NCBI GenBank assembly: GCA_034401795.1
Contig: CM067365.1
Location: forward strand, 7,835,907-7,899,906
Length of the DNA: 64,000 nucleotides
Source of the DNA: Chaetoderma sp. LZ-2023a
Lineage: Eukaryota; Mollusca; Caudofoveata; Chaetodermatida; Chaetodermatidae
Direction of reading: 5' to 3'
Below are positions 44,616 to 56,600 of this stretch, one piece after another (the stretch's first letter is position 1; each line of letters opens with the position of its first letter). Position numbers and translations under genes: made by a program. The notes beneath the pieces were generated by a model that did no database searches, was not told the DNA's origin, and worked only from the letters and a program-made list of their open reading frames with translations.

Positions 44616-44694
44616 ACTCGCTTTTCTTCAGGGGATGATCGTGGTGTATCCTTGTGGTGTTCATCCGGTCCACCACGCCTGTTTGCACCACTGT

Positions 44695-45016
44695 CACATT
44701 CTTAATAGATCCAATAACTTCCCAACCGGTATATTACATAGTTATGTAGGATACCTTATGTAGGATTCGATCCAAACCGGTATGTAGTATACCTTATGTA
44801 GGAAAGAATGACGCTCGGAAATACGTACCTAGTCAAAACTCTTAATTGATCCACTAACTTCCCAACCGGTATGTTACATATGTTATGTAGGATACCTTTC
44901 GTAGGAGATGTTCCAAACCGGTATATAGTATACCTTTCGTAGGAACGGAGCCTCGTGGCTAAAATAGGATCAGAGTTATTGACTTCACCTGGCTTGTAAT
45001 GTGAAGCTGGCGCCAT
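44695..45016 (-). pseudogene. DIRS-B gag-position ORF with direct repeat
   Basis: A minus-strand frame (45016-44756, 86 codons) starts at a real ATG soon after the ITR, where gag would begin. The underlying DNA is a direct repeat of about 141 bp (units near 44700 and 44841, core CTTCCCAACCGGTATRTTAC), so the peptide repeats SY(E/I)RYT(I/T)YRFG. No similarity to other gag is visible. A coding role is uncertain. Confidence 0.3.
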
Positions 45017-45221
45017 TTTCTTTCAACTTGGTCACAACGAACTTTCTGCTCATATTCACGTAAATTATAACCATTTTACATAAGTACTATGACTTATTCA
45101 ACAAAGACCACTTGTACTGTGGTATTCATGAAAAGCAAATGTGGATGTAGCTCCACAAGATTATGGAATGAATAGGATTTGTTGAGATAAAAGTTAGGTG
45201 TTTCCCGTAATACAGAAAATT

Positions 45222-45519
45222 AATTAATGAAGGCTTGGACTCGGTCGCATGCATAGTAGCATAAGTGCGCATGCTCACAGACTCGTTTATATGTTCTCTA
45301 TAGGAATAGAGGAACCGGTTCCCTAGAGCAATGACTGCTTTAGAGTTAAAGAGATACTATCAAGACTACCCAATGGAGGGATGTATCTCTGCTAAACTTG
45401 TTTCAAGGGAACCTACACCATGGGAATGAATAGGTTAAAATTTTCTGAGATATCTAAGTCAGGTGACTTTTAGCAAACAGTGAATTGAGTGGCTTAGTAT
45501 TTTTGTTGTGTTACAAAAC
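45222..45519 (-). repeat. DIRS-B inverted terminal repeat (5' side)
   Basis: From GGCTTGGACTCGGTCGCATG through GTGCGCATGC and GAACCGGTTCCC to CTTAGTATTTTTGTTG and TGTTACAAAAC at the edge. It is the complement of 38326-38655. Confidence 0.9.
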
Positions 45520-45699
45520 TGTTGAATATTTTGAAATTAATTTGACTCGAAGCCGTTACTGCCTTAGACAGCAACAGCTTCCAGTCAAATTAATTTCAAA
45601 ATATTCAACAGAATAGGAATTATATATCGTAAAGATTTCAGAGATTTATCAGTGAAAGGTTTAAGACAATGGACCTTTCCAGATTTAGCTACATGTATG

Positions 45700-46097
45700 C
45701 CCCGCCCATCTCTAGCTAAGCTCCACCCACACTTCGCCGTGTTGGGATTGATCGATCCCTGAATGCACTGACTATCAATTTCCTGAAAACTACAGTTAAG
45801 CTGTTGAATATTTAATAACCAATTTGACTCGGTGCTGGTGCTGCCTATGGCAGCAAGAATGCCCAGTCAAATTAGTTTCAAAATATTCAACAATATTTAT
45901 TAAATAGTAGAGACACAATTCATACTTGTAACAACGCATAGTCTGTCTTCAAATATGCATTCGTGACGTACTTATCAACGTCATTCATTTTGATGTCACT
46001 CTACACATTGAGACTAGTTGATTATGACGTCATAGGATGGATTGATAAAGTGGAAAGGTCTATTGAGCTGTGTTCCTTGATGATAATTAAAGTTGTT
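45700..46097. mobile_element. CRE-containing P1 element (inverted)
   Basis: GCCCCGCCCATCTCTAGC, GGGATTGATCGATCCC, the P1 hairpin at 45803-45891, and a perfect TGACGTCA at 46025-46032, in the reverse order of the copy at 32700. The hAT MITE at 46106 begins just beyond it. Confidence 0.7.
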
Positions 46098-46105
46098 ATT
46101 ACACC

Positions 46106-47162
46106 TAGGGCTTCACAATATACCGATATTTTATCAAATACCGGTATCATAGAAATATCGTGATGTAACATAAAACCGGTATGATATTCTAATTAGGCAG
46201 ATAATCTGCTTGCTTTCCATTAGCAAAATGTAATATAATATCTGTCTAATCAGATAAGCGACTTCTCTTCATATAGGAAAATTATATTTTACCTGTATTT
46301 AACGACCACACTTAACATTTCCTTACTTATCCGCATCTGTCAAATTGTTGTTTGGAGGCTAGAGAAATTGATAAATTAATGATTACTGCCAGAACTTATT
46401 TTAATCAACCTCATATATTATAATTATGGCCCATTGTTCGCTATAAAATCACAATTTCAAATGATTATATTGCGTCATAATATCTTATCTCGATTGTTAA
46501 TTACTACAGCCTGATTAGTTAGAGATTTCCCGGAATTGTACAACTTTGTAGTGACCGCCAAAGGGCCGTATGTAAAGAGAAACCAACGATATGAGAAAAA
46601 CTTATCAATCCCTGTGAGCTCTATTCCCTTCTCATGTTGGCGGGTTGCTAAATATTGATCGACACAAGCTACTCTAGCGGGAGAGAGCCGTAGGACTATG
46701 TATTCTCAGCATATATGGTGGTCTATTTAGTAAGAGATATAATGGCTAAGTTGTATGCCTGCGCGGAGATTTCCACGATTCTTGGTGGTTTCATCCCATT
46801 GCAAATTCGTTTTATATAGCACAGGTGTGAGTGGAATGTTTATTTATTATTCTAGCGTATATCAATACAATATCCAGAAAAATTAGTAAAACAGTTGTTT
46901 AAATCCATTGTCCAATGTTTCTTGCTCATAACATTGATATTTGTCAGTCAAATATCAACAGGTTTAGCTGTTCGTGTAATTTCTTGGTTTTATTGTGGAA
47001 ATTTGTACTATTTCAGGACTGCTGATATACGTTGAATATGTTGTCACATTCCCCAACCTTCACTCTATTTTGCCCATCGAAATAATACCGATATTAAAGA
47101 TATACCGGTCTGGAAATTGATATCGATACCGGTATTTATTTTTCCAGTACTGTGAAGCCCGA
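46106..47162. mobile_element. hAT MITE, 1057 bp
   Basis: Ends TAGGGCTTCACA and TGTGAAGCCCGA (one mismatch), flanked by ATTACACC (46098-46105) and ATTACATC (47163-47170). Subterminal ACCGGTAT motifs repeat at both ends. A paralogous copy of the target, unoccupied, lies at 58478-58535 and confirms the insertion. There is no transposase. Confidence 0.9.
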
Positions 47163-47399
47163 ATTACATCACAAACATCTGCTGTACCGTTCAATCACTA
47201 CTTGCTAAATCAATTACCCACCCTACTGTACAATCCAGTCAATCTAAGGTAAAAAATTGCTGAACCAAGGATAAATTACAATAGTAAATATTCATCACTA
47301 GAGTCATCTACATGATACATGTATCTTATAATTTAATTATATATATATACAGAGCAGCTCAGAAATAACTTATTGTTTCCAAAACAAAATAAAACATAC

Positions 47400-47490
47400 T
47401 GTTGATTATTTTGAATATAATTAAACTGGAAGATGTTGCCGCCTGAGGCAGCAAGCAATGTCTTACAATCCAATTTGTTCAGAATATTTC
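47400..47490. repeat. P1 palindrome, degenerate
   Basis: CTGTTGATTATTTTGAATAT and AATTTGTTCAGAATATTTC arms around GCCGCCTGAGGCAGC. The pairing is poorer than in other copies. Confidence 0.6.
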
Positions 47491-47540
47491 TTAGTAACTA
47501 ACATGTTTCTTTTTCTGTTTTGGAAATATTTTTTAACGTA

Positions 47541-48800
47541 ATTAGTTCACCTGACCGGAGCCATCCATCCGTTGTCGGTCAACTTTTCCTTTAAACCACA
47601 ATTTCATAGGCAGGAAGCATCCTTATTGCATAGAGATCCAAGTTTGTGCAAACGAAGCCGATAGACCACTTTTGCGTCTTTAAAAATCTCCGAAACCACT
47701 TTTGGGATTGATTCAGAACTCATAAAAGAACATCTATGGGAACAATTGAACCAAGTTTGTTCATGGAACTTTATTGGCCAAATGGGGATTAGTTACTAAT
47801 GGCCATTCAAGTTTGTTTAAAGCAAGTTAGTACATTAAAAGACATGGCCACCATCAACCAATCATAAGTCAGTGTTATGCAGCCATATTTGTTTCTGTAT
47901 GGATTTTGATGCCAAAATTGTTTTAGTTCCCCTGGCCTGAAAGGCCACGTGAGCTTATGCCATGGCAACCATCCATCGTGAGTCCGTCCGTCATCCGTCC
48001 ATCAACTTTTCCTTCAAATGATTTCTCAAGAACCACTTGGCCAATTTTAATTATATGTGGCAGGATGCATCCTTAGGCCATAGGGATCCAAGTTTGTTCA
48101 AACGAAACTGATTGGCCAATATGGCCAGTGGCCATCTTGGATTTTGGCCGATTTTAGGAAATGTCTTTAAAAATCTTCTCCAAAACTGCTTGGGGGATTG
48201 ATGTAAGTAAGCATCATGAAATATGATCTATGGTAAGAGCTGAACCAAGTTTGGTCAAGGGAACTTGATGGTCAAATAGTTCGCCGGCCATCTTGGTTGA
48301 CCTAGTTTTAGCGAAAGTGACTTCTCCAGAACGGCTAAAGGGATCGGGTCAAAATTTGGCAAATATGATTAGGGACTAAGGCCATTAAAGTTTGTTCAAG
48401 GGAAGTTGATCTGTCAAAAGACATGGCCGCCGTGTACCAATCAAAATGTATCATGCTTGGCGGCCATATTGGATTTTTTATTTGATGGCTTTTGAGGCCG
48501 AAATTGGGTTTATATATGTTTGTGGGTATTCTGATTTCATATTTGCTATTTTCGAAACTGTTGGTTAAGCGGTTTGGCAGCTATCTTGAATCTTTTTCCG
48601 GCCAAAAACTCTCATACTAAAGCAATGGAAAATTTCAAATTTAGAGAATCACAGGACTGATTTCAAGTACATTTGATAGGAACCATTCTTAGGGCATAGT
48701 GGTCCATGCTTGTTCAAACAAAGCCGATCTGCCAATTTGGTTGGTGGCCATCTTGGATTTTAGCGGATTTTTATACCCCACCAAGAAATTTGGCATGGTA
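47541..48800 (+). repeat. AGCTCACC dispersed repeats
   Basis: Two heads (47541 and 47933, the second with GGCCACGTGAGCTTATGCC) are followed by bodies containing CCAAGTTTGTTCA and GGCCATCTTGGATTTT. The second copy appears to enclose the tandem array and end at 57056-57091 (CAGGTGAGCGACACAGG). Confidence 0.7.
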
Positions 48801-48899
48801 TTATGTAATGGCGCCGTCTGTGCGGGTGCGTGGTCGGGCGTGCTAGCGGCAGAGTGGTTTCCGGATGATAACTTCTTTACCGTTTGTCAGATCGCATTG

Positions 48900-50161
48900 A
48901 AACTTCATAGGGTGGTTGGACTAAGTCTTTGGAAGAAACAAATCGAAATCGACGATGATCCGAAATCCAAGATGGCCGCCAGCCACCAACGGCCATCTTG
49001 AAAATTGGTTTCCGGATTTGTAGGATCGCATTGAAACTGGAGTGGTTGGACTATGACTGGGGAAGAAACCTATGGAAATTGACGATGATCCGAAATCCAA
49101 GATGGCCGCCAGCCACAGGGGGCCATCTTGAAAATTGGTTTCCGGATGATAACTCCATTACCGTTTATCGGATCGCTTTGAAACTTCATAGAGTGGTTGG
49201 ACTAGGAAATTGACATTGATCTGAAATCCAAGATGGCTGCCAGCCACCGGTAGCCATCTAAAAAATTGGTTTCTGGATGATAACTCCATTACCATTTATC
49301 GGAAAATTGGTTTCCTGATTTGTAGGATCGCATGCATTGAAACTTCATGGAGTTGTTGGACTAGGACTGGGGAAGAAACCTATGGAAATTAACGATGATC
49401 TGAAATCCGAAAATTGGTTTCCAGATGATAGCTCCGTTATCATTTATCGGATCGCTATGAAACTTCATAGGGTGGTTGGACTACCTCCGGTGAAGAAACC
49501 TATCGAGATTGATAATGATCCGAAATCCAAGATGACCACCAGCCACCGGTGGCCATCTTGAAAATTGGTTTCCAGATGATAGCTCCGTTATCGTGTATCG
49601 GATCGCTATGAAACTTCATAGGGTGGTTGGACTACCTCCGGGGAAGAAACCTATCGAGATTGACAATGATACAAAATCCAAGATGGCCGCCAGCTACATT
49701 GGAGGGGGGGGGGGGGGTGCATCTCGAAAATTGGTTTCCGGATGATAACTCCATTACCGTTTATCGGATCGCTTTAAAATGTCATAGAGTGGTTTGACAT
49801 GGGCTGGGTAAGAAACCGATCGAAATTGATAATGATCTGAAATCCAAGATGGCCGCCAGCCACCGGTAGCCATCTAGAAAATTGGTTTCTGGATGATAAC
49901 TCCATTACCATTTATCGGATCGCTTTGAAACTTCATAGAATGGTTGGGCTAGGTCTGCGGAAGAAACCTATAGAAATCAATGATGATCCGAAATCCAAGA
50001 TGGCCACCAGCCACAGACGGCCATCTTGAAATTTGGTTTCCGAATGATAACTCTGTTACCGTTTATCGGATCGCTTTGAAACTTCATAGAGTGGTTGGAC
50101 TAGGACTGAGGAAGAAAGCTCTCAAAATCGACAATAATCCAAAATCCAAGATGGCTGCCAG
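48900..50161 (+). repeat. ~150-bp tandem array, left part
   Basis: About eight units, some shortened. A unit runs TTGAAAATTGGTTTCC, ATCGGATCGC, TTCATAGGGTGGTTGGACTA, GAAGAAACC, CCAAGATGGCCGCCAG. Most units carry CAAGATGGCC facing GGCCATCTTG. The array is interrupted by a hAT element at 50162. Confidence 0.9.
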
Positions 50162-51156
50162 TAGTGCTGAAACGGGTACAGAGATTTTGTAACCGAATAC
50201 CCGTTTGCGCTAACCGGTTAGTATTCGGTTACCCGTCCAAAAGACTGCTGGAGTGAAAAAAATGGCTTCTTGTTTTGCTAGACTTATTTATTCGGCGATA
50301 TTACCTAAATATCCTTTCCGAGAACGAAATAAATGGATGTTTTTGTGACTGTAATTTGTGCTAAACTATTCCACAATATGGATATACCTAATAATGGAGG
50401 TTGATCGGTAAGAAAATTATATTAACTAGTTGACAAACTGAAGCGAAAGATCGCTTTGTAATAGTTCAAGTTTCTGGAATCCTCCATACATAACATGTAG
50501 TGGCACGTAGACGTTCAATTAACTGAGTCTGGCAATTTGATTGGATGATTCGGAAAACCTTCTGTCAATCTGTCAGCAAAAGCCAGTAAAAATAAAGGAG
50601 CGGAATAGCTAGAGGAAACACGAAACAAATTTTCTGTTCAATTGTATCTGAAGAAAATGTACTTTTCATTCTGATTGGATAATTTCCCTCGTCACAGCCA
50701 ATGAAAATAATGGAATGGAACGACCGGAAGAAACACATTGAACATGCTCAAGTGTCAAAATATTATGACGTAAAACATCTATTGCGTGTTAACTTTGATT
50801 GAATAGGAATTACTTCATTTCGGTAAATAATCCTTTATATAATATGATTTTTGGTCTCTGTTGATTAAATCCACTTACTCGCATCCATACAAATTGTCCA
50901 CTTGTTTGAAATCAATGATCTGGTTCATTTTGGCGGCTCGACTTTAAACATTCCAGTGAAGTGTTAAATTCGTCCGAATTTCATAAAGTCTAGTCGTACC
51001 TTCAACAATTTTCTAAAAATCTTCAGTGACCTCACATATTTTGGATTCTGTGGTACATGTACCCATGGGATATTAACACATAATGTCCAAATACTTTTAA
51101 AAAACGTGAACATGTGAATGATTTGCTGTCACTGTCAGAATGAAGCAGACCACAGG

Positions 51157-51349
<193 letters not shown>

Positions 51350-51679
51350 CTTGTGCTCAGACAATCTCACAACAGGATCCATCTGGGTTGAGGGAGGCTA
51401 ATATATAACGAAAATGGTCAGAGAGCTATACTCGAACAAACTCAACATCCTGATGAAGTAACTCACTTTTCTTATTAGGAAATTAATAATTCTGGGAATG
51501 GGATCAACATTTTTGGAAATATGACCAAATTTTGGCAAAATCACAATGTGGTTTTACCTTTTAAGCAAAGCAAACCAATTAATTATATAGCAATTTATTA
51601 CTCAATAATTCACTATTTCACATATATGTGAAGCATAACATGTTTATTATCAATGGATGGATCCGATCTTGGGAAATCT

Positions 51680-52110
51680 GTCAGTCAAGTATATGACGTC
51701 AATACTTAATTATGTCTCATATGTAGCCATGTAGGGGGACGTCACAATGCAATTGAATGCATAGTGACGTATCTAGCTCCATCATAAACATTGCAATGTC
51801 CCTTTAGTGTATATATATATATGAATTCTTAAAATTGTATGTCTTAGACTCTTTACTATTCAATAAACAGGCTGACGTCGGTTGAATATTTTGAAACTAA
51901 TTTGTCTGGGGGCTGTTGCTGCCATAGGTAGCATCAGCCCCCAGTCAAATTTGTTTCAAAATATTCAACAGCTTACTTATATAGTTAGCTTGAAATTGAG
52001 ATTCTGGGAATTCATCATTCAATGTATATAAATCGATCACAACATGCGCAAAACGTGGACAGAGCTTAGCTACAAATGGGCAGTGAATAGCTAGAAATGG
52101 ATCCCTTATC
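51680..52110. mobile_element. CRE-containing P1 element
   Basis: TGACGTCA at 51694-51701, P1 hairpin at 51881-51969 whose stem reads TGGGGGCTG/CAGCCCCCA, then ATCGATCACAACATGCGC. The order is the same as in the copy at 32700. It is nested in the hAT element. Confidence 0.7.
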
Positions 52111-52384
52111 AATTATCATTCAACTCATAAATATCATTATGATGGTTGATCATTAAGTTTCATCAATGTGCATTGTGGCACACAGTGCCACAACACAATC
52201 ATCACACATAAGCAAGAGATCCGAAATCAGTCAATTGACCCTTTCAACAAAATCAAACAGTCCAGGGTTCATAGTTTTCATTTGAATAATTTCATACTTT
52301 TCCTGACTTTCCATGCTTGTGTATACAAGCATGGAATGTCAGGAAAAGTATGAAATTATTCAAATTATAGGAAACCATTTTCCG

Positions 52385-52800
52385 CCCTGAAAGAATATGG
52401 AAAATTAGATTTTCTGCTAATGTCCTTTTGCAGACCAAGAGAAGACAATTTGACTGACTCGATAAGCGAGCCAGTTATTCTAGTGGTAAATTTTCAAAAA
52501 TAGTCTCAAGATGGCTATTTTTTAGAGTAAATTGAAAATTTTAAAACAAATTTGAGCAATAATTATTAATTAGCCAATAAAGGTTTAATCTGACTGTAAG
52601 TCTGTGGTGTTACTTTGAACATGAAAATTGAGATATGGCTGTAATGCCAAGGTAACCCTTTAGTGGTCAACTGGCCAGTAGCAGCATTGGCAGTGGTCTT
52701 GAGAAATGTCCATCTGCAAGCCAGGAGAAGACTATTTTAAAAATCTGTCACTGATAAGTCGGTGATAAATTTGTTAAAATAGTACTGAATAATCAAATTA
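52385..52800. repeat. Two P2 MITE remnants
   Basis: 52400-52510 has GCAGACCAAGAGAAGAC with GACTCGATAAGCGAGCC and a TTTTCAAAAATAGTCT right arm. 52650-52800 begins TAACCCTTTAGTGGTCAA with GCAAGCCAGGAGAAGAC and a shortened core. Both are internally deleted. Confidence 0.65.
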
Positions 52801-53040
52801 CGCTATATAAATTAAGTTTCAAAATATTCAACTGCTTAATCTATAAAAATCAATAATTATGTTTTTGTTTGGCTTGAAATTGGGATACAGGTACTTGGGT
52901 AAAATGCTATAAAATAAACACAACCGTGAGAACACCTCAGAACAATAACAATGCACAAGCAACTGCAGAAACAACGGGTAAAACTAATCCATCAGTCAGT
53001 CTGACTAGAAACAACAACTTTAGAACCGACTCATCCGAGG

Positions 53041-55077
53041 AAATTTGAAATTATTCAAGCAGTTCCTCTGGAAGAGTAGGTAATGGAGGCAGTTTAAGTA
53101 CATTTATTGAAACATCTGTGGTTTCACTTTCAACACTTGGAGCTGATGTCGATGCTGTTAACTCCGATGGAAAAGAACTTACTCTGTGCTTGTCATGGAA
53201 GTTTTCTCGAAGGAAGATTAGTTCGTTTACAGTATCAGGATCGAGTGAGGCTCTCTTCTTCGTCACAATGTTTCCTGCTGCTGAAAATATACGCTCAGAT
53301 GGAACTGATGGTCCGGGAATGGTGAGAAATCTCCTGGCAAGTGTGCTCAAAGATTGGAATCGACCAGCATTTAGTTTCCACCAGCTGAGCTGAGCTGATG
53401 GTACGTTCATTGCGGTATGATAAGAGTTCGGCATCTTTGTCACATTGAGTAACATTCTCGGAACAGTCGTACAGATCGCCCATAAGGAAAGCCATTGTTT
53501 GGTTTGCTTGCTCCAGTTTAGAACGCTTAGGTTGAGACCCCCCCTAAGTCTGTGGTATGGGCAATTTCTGTAGATTTCTGGTCAGTGTTACCTGTGATCA
53601 TAGTAGTGTCTGTCCCATCATTCATACCCTCAGCAGTGGCTGCAGTGCTGTCATCATTTGGTTGAGCGTGCAATAGAGTTTTGACATATATCCGCACAGC
53701 CGTTTGATCACCCTCTGGCAAGAACCTCAGTGATTTGTACCGTGGGTCCAGAGCTGCTGCAATAATGTATGGTTGTTTGTGAAGATCACTGTCAGGTTTG
53801 TATCTCTTGGTGAGATCATTCCTGACAGTCCTCTTGAAATCTGAGATGACCTTGATATCGGTGGTATCATCTGAGAGGTGGTTTTGAACCAGACCTGAGA
53901 CTATAGGGTATATCATGCTCAAAGTTGGCAAATCTTCTGAGCAGACAACTGCTGTGGCCAGCTGCAGTGGTTTCAGAACAGGTGTTATCTCTTCTATTGT
54001 TCGCTATATGTCATCACTTAGTTCCAGTACTCGGGCATCACCTTGCTTCGTGACTTTTTCATCATGCAGGACAGCAAAAATCGCCAATCGCTGCTCCAAG
54101 AGACGTTGAAACATGAAATATGTTGAGTTCCACCTGGTGGCAACATCTTGCAACAGTGCATGTTCTACAATCCCCATCTGTTTCTGTTTAGTTTTCAATG
54201 CACTTGTTGCCAAGGCAGATTTCCTGAAATGTGTGGCAACACGTCTACCGGCACTCGCAGCTTTAGAGATTGGGCCTAGATTAAGTTCAGCATTTACACT
54301 TAACTGTAGGGTGTGTCCAAAACATCTTATGTGTGGCCACTTTAATATTTGCATACACAGGACAATGTTAGACGCATTATCAGTTGTTACACCAGAAATA
54401 GTCCCCTCAGATATTTTATATTTCTGCACATGTACTTGGAGCACATTGGAAAGATGGTCCCCTGTGTGGCGATCATGTATTTCACTGGTACACAAAACGT
54501 TGTGGCGAAACAACCAGTTCTTATCAATATAATGAACTGTGATTGTGATATACCCTTCTGCGGCACAACTTGTCCAAGCATCTGTTGTTAGGACTACAGC
54601 TGTTTGTTCATTCAGTTCGTGTTGGAGTGTGCTATGGAGGGACTCGTAGTAATATTTTGTGTAGTTTCTAATCGTAGTGTGGCTTGGTACCTGGTAACAG
54701 GGATCTAGTTTGGATACCAAATTACGAAACCCTACGCCATTCACTATGCTCAGTGGCCTTATGTCTGTAGCACAAAATTCGACAATACTCTTGGTAATGT
54801 CTTGCCACTTCCCCTTTGGCATAGGCCTATTAAGGTTCCCAAATGTGAGCTGTGATTGTACTTTGGAAGTACCAGTACTGGTAGTTGTACCCTTATAATT
54901 GTCTGCCGTGTCTGATTCTAATGTAGTTGGATGTCGAGATTTTAGATGATTTTTCATACTTGACGTCGATCCAGCATACACGATTTTTGTCTGACATAAA
55001 GTACATTGTGGGTTTTTTTTATCCTCAGTTAATTTAAAATGATTCCATACGGTCGATCGACGTCTATGACAATCCAT
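53041..55077 (-). pseudogene. hAT transposase (ZBED-like), nearly complete
   Basis: It starts at the ATG 55077-55075. The frame to 54004 has a BED finger (C25-x2-C28, H44-x4-H49), then the RNase-H-like core with Asp166 in TTDAWTS, Asp233 in VTTDNASN and CFGHTLQL (C252, H255). One TAG at 54006-54004 interrupts an otherwise continuous frame that goes on to about 53527. Frameshifts at the G6 run near 53540 and at an AGCT duplication near 53390 separate the C-terminal piece (53455-53051) with the hAT dimerisation block SVPSERIFSAAGNIVTKKR. The total is about 670 codons, usual for the family, with only three lesions. The enzyme would cut and paste the surrounding element from its TIRs. Confidence 0.9.
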
Positions 55078-55226
55078 TTTAACGCTAGCTGACGATATTG
55101 CATAGGTTGTTTACATCTGCATTAGGGTACACGTTGTATAACCGGGTGCCCGGTTATTGATTTTATAACCGGGTACTCGCTAATTCGTAACCGTTGGCGA
55201 GTACTCGGTTACCCGTTGCAGCACTA

Positions 55227-56600
55227 GCCGCCAGCCAGCTGTAGCCATCTTGAAAATTGGTTTCTAGATGAGAGCCCAGTTATCGTTTATCAGATCGCTA
55301 TGAAACTTCATAGGGTGGTTGGACAACCTCCGGGGAAGAAACCTATCGAGATTGACAATGATCCGAAATCCAAGATGACCACCAGCCACCGGGGGCCATC
55401 TTGAAAATTGGTTTCCAGATGATAACTCCGTTATCGTTTATCGGATCACTATGAAATTTCATAGCGTGGTTCGACTACCTCCGGGGAAGAAACCTATCGA
55501 AATTGACAATGATCTGAAATCCAAGATGGCCGCCAGCCACAGGGGCCCATCTCGAAAATTGGTTTCCGGATGATAACTCCATTACCATTTATCGGATCGA
55601 TTTGAAACTTCATAGAGTGGTTGGACTAGGGCTGGGGAAGAAACTTATCGAAATTGACAATGACCCGAAATCCAAGATCGCCGTCAGCCACCGGTAGCCA
55701 TCTAGAAAATTGGTTTCTGGATCATAACTCTGTTACTGTTTATCAGATCGCTTTGAAACTTCATAGAGTGGGTGGACTAGGTCTGCGGAAGAAACCTATA
55801 GAAATCAATGATGATCTGAAATCCAAGATGGCCGCCAGCCACAGACGGCCACCTTGAAAATTGGTTTCCGGATGATAACTCCGTTACCGTTTATCGGATC
55901 GCTTTGAAACTTCATAAAGTGGTTGGACTAGGTCTGAGGAAGAACGCTCTCGAAATCGACAATGATCCAAAATCCAAGATGGCCACCAGCCACTTGTGGC
56001 CATCTTGAAAATTGTTTTCCAGATAATAACTCCGTTATCGTTTACCAGATCGCTATGAAACTTCTTAGGGTGGTTGGACTACCTCTGGGGAAGAAACCTA
56101 TCGAGATTGACAATGATCCGAAATCCAAGATGGCCACCAGCCACTGGTGGGCATCTTGAAAATTGGTTTCCAGATGATAACTCCGTTATTGTTTATCGGA
56201 TCACTATGAAATTTCGTAGCATGGTTCAACTACCTCTGGGGAAGAAACCTATCGAGATTACCTGTGGCCATTTTGAAAATTTGTTTCCAAATGATATCTC
56301 CGTTGCCGTTTATCGGATCCCTTTGAAACTTCATAGGGTGGGTGGACTAGGTTTGGAGAAGAAACCTATTGAAATTGACGACGATCCGAACTCCAAGATG
56401 GCCCCCAGCCATGGGTTGCCATCTTGAAAGTTGTTTTCTGAATTTCATTTTTTGGATCACTTCCTACAGTCGTTGGCATATGTCTGGTGGAGAAACCAGT
56501 CAGCGGCGGCCATCTTGAAAATTGGTTTATGGACGATACCTCCTTGAACGTTTAACAGATGGCTGTGAAACTTCATAAGGATAACTGGTCTGATGGGGCT
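55227..56600 (+). repeat. ~150-bp tandem array, right part
   Basis: About nine units with a regular spacing of 148-152 bp (unit starts near 55247, 55395, 55546, 55697, 55848, 56000, 56150). It continues the array cut by the hAT element. The last units (56265-56520) are shorter and more diverged. Confidence 0.9.

Larger units (their letters stand above)
38326..45519 (-). mobile_element. DIRS-B, degenerate element
   Basis: Inverted terminal repeats of about 300 bp (38326-38655 and 45222-45519), an internal complementary region just inside the left end (38712-38830) and a tyrosine-recombinase remnant next to it (39180-39526, minus) fit a DIRS element read right to left. The junction sequence AAAAC is shared by both ends and the target, and there is no other target duplication. 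The 39.5-45.2 kb interior is AT-rich, decayed and has no recognisable RT. It is clearly older than DIRS-A. Confidence 0.82.
38271..45664. mobile_element. P1 MITE split by DIRS-B
   Basis: The left part 38271-38325 (TTAACCCGTTCACAGATGAA to CATACAGGAAAAC) and right part 45520-45664 (TGTTGAATATTTTGAAAT to CAGTGAAAGGTTTAA) join to about 200 bp, matching the uninterrupted copy at 58012-58213. The hairpin survives at 45521-45609. Confidence 0.85.

Noticed and set aside
38326-45519. Polinton or long-TIR DNA transposon
   Set aside because: The long inverted ends first suggested it, but the internal complementary region and AHDVRG recombinase block fit DIRS. No polymerase, integrase, capsid or transposase was seen.
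48699-50192. Chain of similar open frames (DDNSVTVYRIALKLHRVVG-type peptides)
   Set aside because: They are translations of the ~150-bp array and recur because the DNA recurs. Unit lengths of 148-152 bp do not keep one frame, and stops fall in the TTGA of CCATCTTGA. No start context or homologue is evident.
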